Source: Chloroflexota bacterium
GTDB lineage: Bacteria > Chloroflexota > Anaerolineae > Caldilineales > Caldilineaceae
Assembly (NCBI GenBank): GCA_003577005.1
Contig: QEUW01000271.1
Coordinates: forward strand, 1 to 10,634
Reading direction: 5' to 3'
DNA length: 10,634 nt
A model generated the notes under the pieces. It did not search any database and was not told the origin of the DNA. It saw only the letters and a program-made list of their open reading frames with translations. Position 1 is the first letter of the stretch, and each line of letters begins with the position of its first letter. The position numbers were made by a program, and so were the translations under genes. This document shows, one piece after another, positions 8,488-10,634 of this stretch.

Positions 8488-8513
8488 GAATACACCTAAG
8501 GCCGGTGATACAT

Positions 8514-8543
8514 TTGACAAACACAGCCAGAATGCCATACACT
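8514..8543 (+). promoter_or_regulatory. Promoter of the toxin-antitoxin operon
   Basis: A perfect -35 box TTGACA (8514-8519) and a -10 box TACACT (8538-8543) are separated by 18 bp. Transcription would start near 8550, giving a leader of about 44 nt before the antitoxin ATG at 8594. GAGGG with an 8-nt spacer precedes that ATG. Confidence 0.65.
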
Positions 8544-8556
8544 TATACGACAAATA

Positions 8557-8578
8557 GCCTGTATTATTGGCCTGTGTT
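8557..8578 (+). promoter_or_regulatory. Possible antitoxin operator: tandem GCCTGT repeats
   Basis: GCCTGTATT (8557-8565) is repeated as GCCTGTGTT (8570-8578), offset by 13 bp, just downstream of the predicted start of transcription. Ribbon-helix-helix antitoxins usually repress their own operon from short repeated sites near the promoter, so this is a plausible autoregulatory site. The evidence is position and repetition only. Confidence 0.35.
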
Positions 8579-8593
8579 AAGAGGGTGTGAAGT

Positions 8594-8872
8594 ATGGTTG
8601 CGAAAGAAAAAGTAACGTTGACTATACCTGCTGATTTGATGGAATCGGTGCGCGCGTTAGTTCCGCCTCGTGGTCAGAGCCAGTTTATCGCTGAAGCGAT
8701 CCGCCTCTTTGTTGCCGAACAACAGCGAAAGGCCTTACGCGAGCGGCTGATTGCCGGTTACCAGGCCAATGCTGACGCCGATCTTGCTGTTGCAGATGAG
8801 TGGTCACCCCCTGACGACGAAGCCTGGCTGAATCATATCCCCCTCTTACCCAGTCGAGGAACGCGCCAATGA
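8594..8872 (+). CDS. Ribbon-helix-helix antitoxin, MazE-like partner of MazF
   Basis: This is a 92-residue acidic-tailed antitoxin. Residues about 5-50 form a ribbon-helix-helix DNA-binding fold: a beta strand KVTLTIPADL, then helix MESVRAL, then helix SQFIAEAIRLFVAEQQ. Proteins of this kind dimerise through the strand and bind operator DNA. The C-terminal half (LRERLIAGYQANADADLAVADEWSPPDDEAW) resembles the toxin-wrapping tail common to antitoxins of MazF-type pairs, with the EWSPPDDEAWL segment near the end. The start ATG has GAGGG 8 nt upstream and a strong promoter before it. Its TGA overlaps the toxin ATG by 4 bp (ATGA), the usual arrangement that keeps antitoxin synthesis ahead of toxin. 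The antitoxin fold is clear; its family subtype is not assigned. Confidence 0.88.
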   Translation: MVAKEKVTLTIPADLMESVRALVPPRGQSQFIAEAIRLFVAEQQRKALRERLIAGYQANADADLAVADEWSPPDDEAWLNHIPLLPSRGTRQ

Positions 8873-9222
8873 CGCTGCAAATTCGCCGGGGTGACATCTT
8901 CACTGTAGATCTGGAGCCGGTACGTGGTTCTGAACAAGGCAAGGTTTGGCCTGCGCTGGTGATCCAAAATGATATCGGCAATCGCTACAGCCCTACCGTG
9001 ATTGTGGCGGCGATCACTTCAGGTAGCCATACACGTTTTGATGTAAACGTCCTTGTAAAAGCGCCGGAAGGGGGGTTGAGCAACGATTCGCTTATCCTGC
9101 TCAATCAGATCCGTACGGTGGACAGGGCGAGACTGGGGCGCTACTGGGGCCATGTTTCCCCACAGACTTTGGCCGCAGTTGATGAGGCGCTCAAGATCAG
9201 CCTCGGTCTTGTTCCGGTCTGA
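8869..9222 (+). CDS. mazF: MazF/PemK-type endoribonuclease toxin with Trp at the catalytic Arg position
   Basis: This is a 117-residue MazF-family toxin, which in active members cuts single-stranded mRNA at short sequence motifs and stops growth. It aligns through its whole length with Bacillus-type MazF: RRGDIFTVDLEPVRGSEQG at the start, ALVIQNDIGNRYSPTVIVAAIT in the middle, LILLNQIRTVDRARLG, and the helix VDEALKISLGL at the end. In B. subtilis MazF, Arg25 (in VRP) and Thr48 are the catalytic pair. Here the Thr is kept (T50 in AAITSG) but the Arg position is W27 (KVWPAL, codon TGG at 8947-8949), one C-to-T change from CGG. The reading frame is otherwise intact. GAGGA lies 8 nt before the ATG, and the start overlaps the antitoxin stop. 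The protein may be a weakened or inactive toxin, or may have shifted its chemistry. Confidence 0.93.
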   Translation: MTLQIRRGDIFTVDLEPVRGSEQGKVWPALVIQNDIGNRYSPTVIVAAITSGSHTRFDVNVLVKAPEGGLSNDSLILLNQIRTVDRARLGRYWGHVSPQTLAAVDEALKISLGLVPV

Positions 9223-9249
9223 TGATCTGTTAAACCGGCAAAAGAACAG

Positions 9250-9275
9250 ATCCGCCCGCCTATAGGCAGGCGGAT
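9250..9275. terminator. Stem-loop between convergent genes, probable terminator
   Basis: Two 11-nt arms, ATCCGCCCGCC (9250-9260) and GGCAGGCGGAT (9265-9275), pair at 10 of 11 positions around a TATA loop. On the minus strand the stem is followed by CTGTTCTTTTG, a short T-rich run, so it fits termination of the oxidoreductase transcript best. On the plus strand it lies 28 bp after mazF but lacks a T-run. Confidence 0.6.
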
Positions 9276-9466
9276 GATTCCAGGTGACGACCTGCAGTGT
9301 GTTCATGGCTCGCGGCCCGGGCTCAGGGATCGACCAGGCTCATCAGAGAGTGCATCCACTCTGACGACTCCCGGTCGCACCACTGGAGGTCGCTATGCAG
9401 AAGACAGATTTCGGTCGAGAGCCTGCCTTCTCGGCGAGCTTGGTGAGCCTGTTTTTCTAGGGTTTT
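9276..9466. other. Intergenic stretch with small hairpin and a 21-codon ORF of doubtful status
   Basis: No recognised gene lies between the terminator stem and the oxidoreductase stop. A short stem AGAGTG-CATC-CACTCT is present at about 9346-9361. On the plus strand a 21-codon ORF (9395-9460, MQKTDFGREPAFSASLVSLFF) is preceded by GGAGG with a 5-nt spacer. It ends only 6 bp before the 3' end of the convergent oxidoreductase gene and resembles nothing I know. I treat it as unproven. Confidence 0.35.
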
Positions 9467-10540
9467 CTACTGGGATGCAGCGCGCGTAGCCGCTAATAGC
9501 TCTTGCACCTGAACCGGCTGCCCCGTGCGGCTGCTCTCGATGGCGGCAAAGATCAGCGCCACCGATTGCAAGTTGTCCTCGATGTTTGTTTCCATGACCG
9601 GGCCACCATCGAGCCAGCGCACAAACAGTTCAGTGAGCCAGGTGTTCATCCACTTGGGCTGTTCCAGCAGCGGGATCTCTTCCCCTTCGCCTTCGCGCTT
9701 GTAGATGCGTCCCCCTTCGTAGGGATGGCGCTCAACGCGGCGGCGGTCCATGATCAGCGTCGCCAGTTCGCATTCGACGCGCACATACTCCTGCGCCCAG
9801 CCGTTGAGGCCAACGGCGTTGGTCTTGGCCCCCTCATAAAAGGCGCGTACGCCATTCTCGAAATGCATGGTCACCAGTCCCTGCGAATCGCCCCCGTAGC
9901 TGCCCCAGGGTGGGTTCCACGTCTGCGCATAGATCGTGTCGCACCTGGCACCGGCCAGGTCGGCCAGAATGTCCAGATGGTGTACCGAGCCCTCGATCAT
10001 GAGCGCGTCTTTCATCGTGTGGCGGAAGGCGGCGCCCCAATCGCCAAAGTTGCGCATGTTGCAGGTAAAGCGGCAGACCAGATAGTCGATGGCCCCGTTG
10101 CGACCTGAACGCAACTCCTGGCGCAGCGTCGTCTTATCCTGGTCGAAGCGATGGCTCATGGTCACGCCCATCTTTTTGCCGGCGCGCTTGACCTTGTCGG
10201 CGATGCGAATGGAGGCTTCCAGCGTGTCGGCGATGGGCTTCTCCGAGAGGATGTGCAGGTCGTGCGCCAGCGCCATGTCCACCACGGCCTCGTGATAGGC
10301 GGGCGGGGTGACGATGATCGCAAAGTCGGCTGGGTTGTCATCAAAAGCGCGCTGCATGTCGGTGTAACAGCGTTCCGCCGGCACGTGGAGATGCTCCTGA
10401 GCATTCTGGAGAGCTTCGGGATTGACATCCACCACGGCGACGACTTCCACAAGACCGTCGGCCACATTGGGTGGCAAGAAGCGAGCACACCAGGCACGCC
10501 CCTGCCCGCCCGTGCCAACGAGGATAGCTTTGTAAGGCAT
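9467..10540 (-). CDS. Gfo/Idh/MocA-family NAD(P)-dependent oxidoreductase
   Basis: This is a 357-residue soluble dehydrogenase of the Gfo/Idh/MocA superfamily, which typically oxidises or reduces a hydroxyl on sugars, inositols or related polyols. The Rossmann start is AILVGTGGQGRAW (residues 5-17) with the acidic residue D38 (VAVVDVN) that usually binds the adenosine ribose of NAD. The family motif SEKPIAD (99-105) supplies the conserved Lys101. The substrate-side sequence EGSVHHLDILADL (183-195) contains the His/Asp group expected at the catalytic site. Length and domain order are normal. ATG 10540 is chosen because AAGGA lies 6 nt upstream; an in-frame ATG at 10591 would add 17 residues (MLIDHSITTTQSSKGST) unlike the family. 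The substrate is not predictable. No transporter or other sugar gene lies within the window to help. Confidence 0.93.
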   Translation of the reverse strand: MPYKAILVGTGGQGRAWCARFLPPNVADGLVEVVAVVDVNPEALQNAQEHLHVPAERCYTDMQRAFDDNPADFAIIVTPPAYHEAVVDMALAHDLHILSEKPIADTLEASIRIADKVKRAGKKMGVTMSHRFDQDKTTLRQELRSGRNGAIDYLVCRFTCNMRNFGDWGAAFRHTMKDALMIEGSVHHLDILADLAGARCDTIYAQTWNPPWGSYGGDSQGLVTMHFENGVRAFYEGAKTNAVGLNGWAQEYVRVECELATLIMDRRRVERHPYEGGRIYKREGEGEEIPLLEQPKWMNTWLTELFVRWLDGGPVMETNIEDNLQSVALIFAAIESSRTGQPVQVQELLAATRAASQ

Positions 10541-10634
10541 GGTTGATCCTTTCGATGATTGGGTGGTAGTGATTGAATGATCGATCAGCAACCGGATTAA
10601 GACAGCACCCGAACAGCAGGAACACAGAGCGCAC
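10541..10634 (-). other. Upstream region of the oxidoreductase gene
   Basis: These 94 bases hold the ribosome-binding site of the oxidoreductase and no convincing promoter hexamers. Transcription may begin to the right of the window edge or from an upstream gene not visible here. Confidence 0.3.

Noticed and set aside
9019..9306. 95-codon minus-strand ORF overlapping mazF
   Set aside because: It is antisense to a clear MazF-family protein and crosses the terminator stem; no family resemblance.
9503..10108. 201-codon plus-strand ORF opposite the Gfo/Idh/MocA gene
   Set aside because: The opposite strand encodes an intact Rossmann oxidoreductase with the EKP motif; this frame is a shadow.

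Overview
The window is GC-rich bacterial DNA carrying densely packed metabolic and housekeeping genes. The gene complement (a two-subunit alpha-gamma-fused 2-oxoacid:ferredoxin oxidoreductase, tandem M16 peptidase, Gfo/Idh/MocA oxidoreductase and a chromosomal MazEF-type pair) fits a Chloroflexota (Anaerolineae/Caldilineae-like) genome. That placement is an inference from general resemblance and no lineage marker in the window proves it. No rRNA, tRNA, CRISPR array, transposase or phage gene is visible.

Layout: six protein genes lie on the minus strand and two on the plus strand. From the left edge, positions 1-2426 hold most of a secreted M16-type double-unit peptidase (minus; its C-terminus lies outside the window). 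After a 172-bp gap, positions 2599-8309 hold a compact minus-strand operon, in transcription order: a stand-alone CBS-pair protein, korA (fused gamma+alpha subunit), korB (beta subunit with an extra C-terminal CBS pair), and argS. A 284-bp intergenic region follows (8310-8593). It carries a 10-bp perfect inverted repeat with a 54-bp spacer, and it separates this operon from a divergent plus-strand toxin-antitoxin pair (8594-9222). A stem-loop with a weak minus-strand T-tract sits in the 244-bp convergent gap after the toxin. The right end is a minus-strand Gfo/Idh/MocA oxidoreductase (9467-10540).

How the genes work together: KorA and KorB together form a complete CoA-dependent 2-oxoacid (probably 2-oxoglutarate):ferredoxin oxidoreductase. 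KorB supplies the TPP pocket and four cysteines for one [4Fe-4S] cluster, and no separate ferredoxin-like delta subunit is needed. The notable feature is that adenine-nucleotide-type sensor domains occur twice in the operon: once as a free 155-residue protein encoded first, and once fused to KorB through an acidic linker. This suggests energy-charge or ligand gating of a central-carbon enzyme, which is the best candidate here for an undescribed regulatory arrangement. ArgS is encoded 13 bp behind korB and is probably co-transcribed.

Two further points merit attention. The M16 protein splits its catalytic determinants between its two halves. The MazF-like toxin has Trp where the family has its catalytic Arg.
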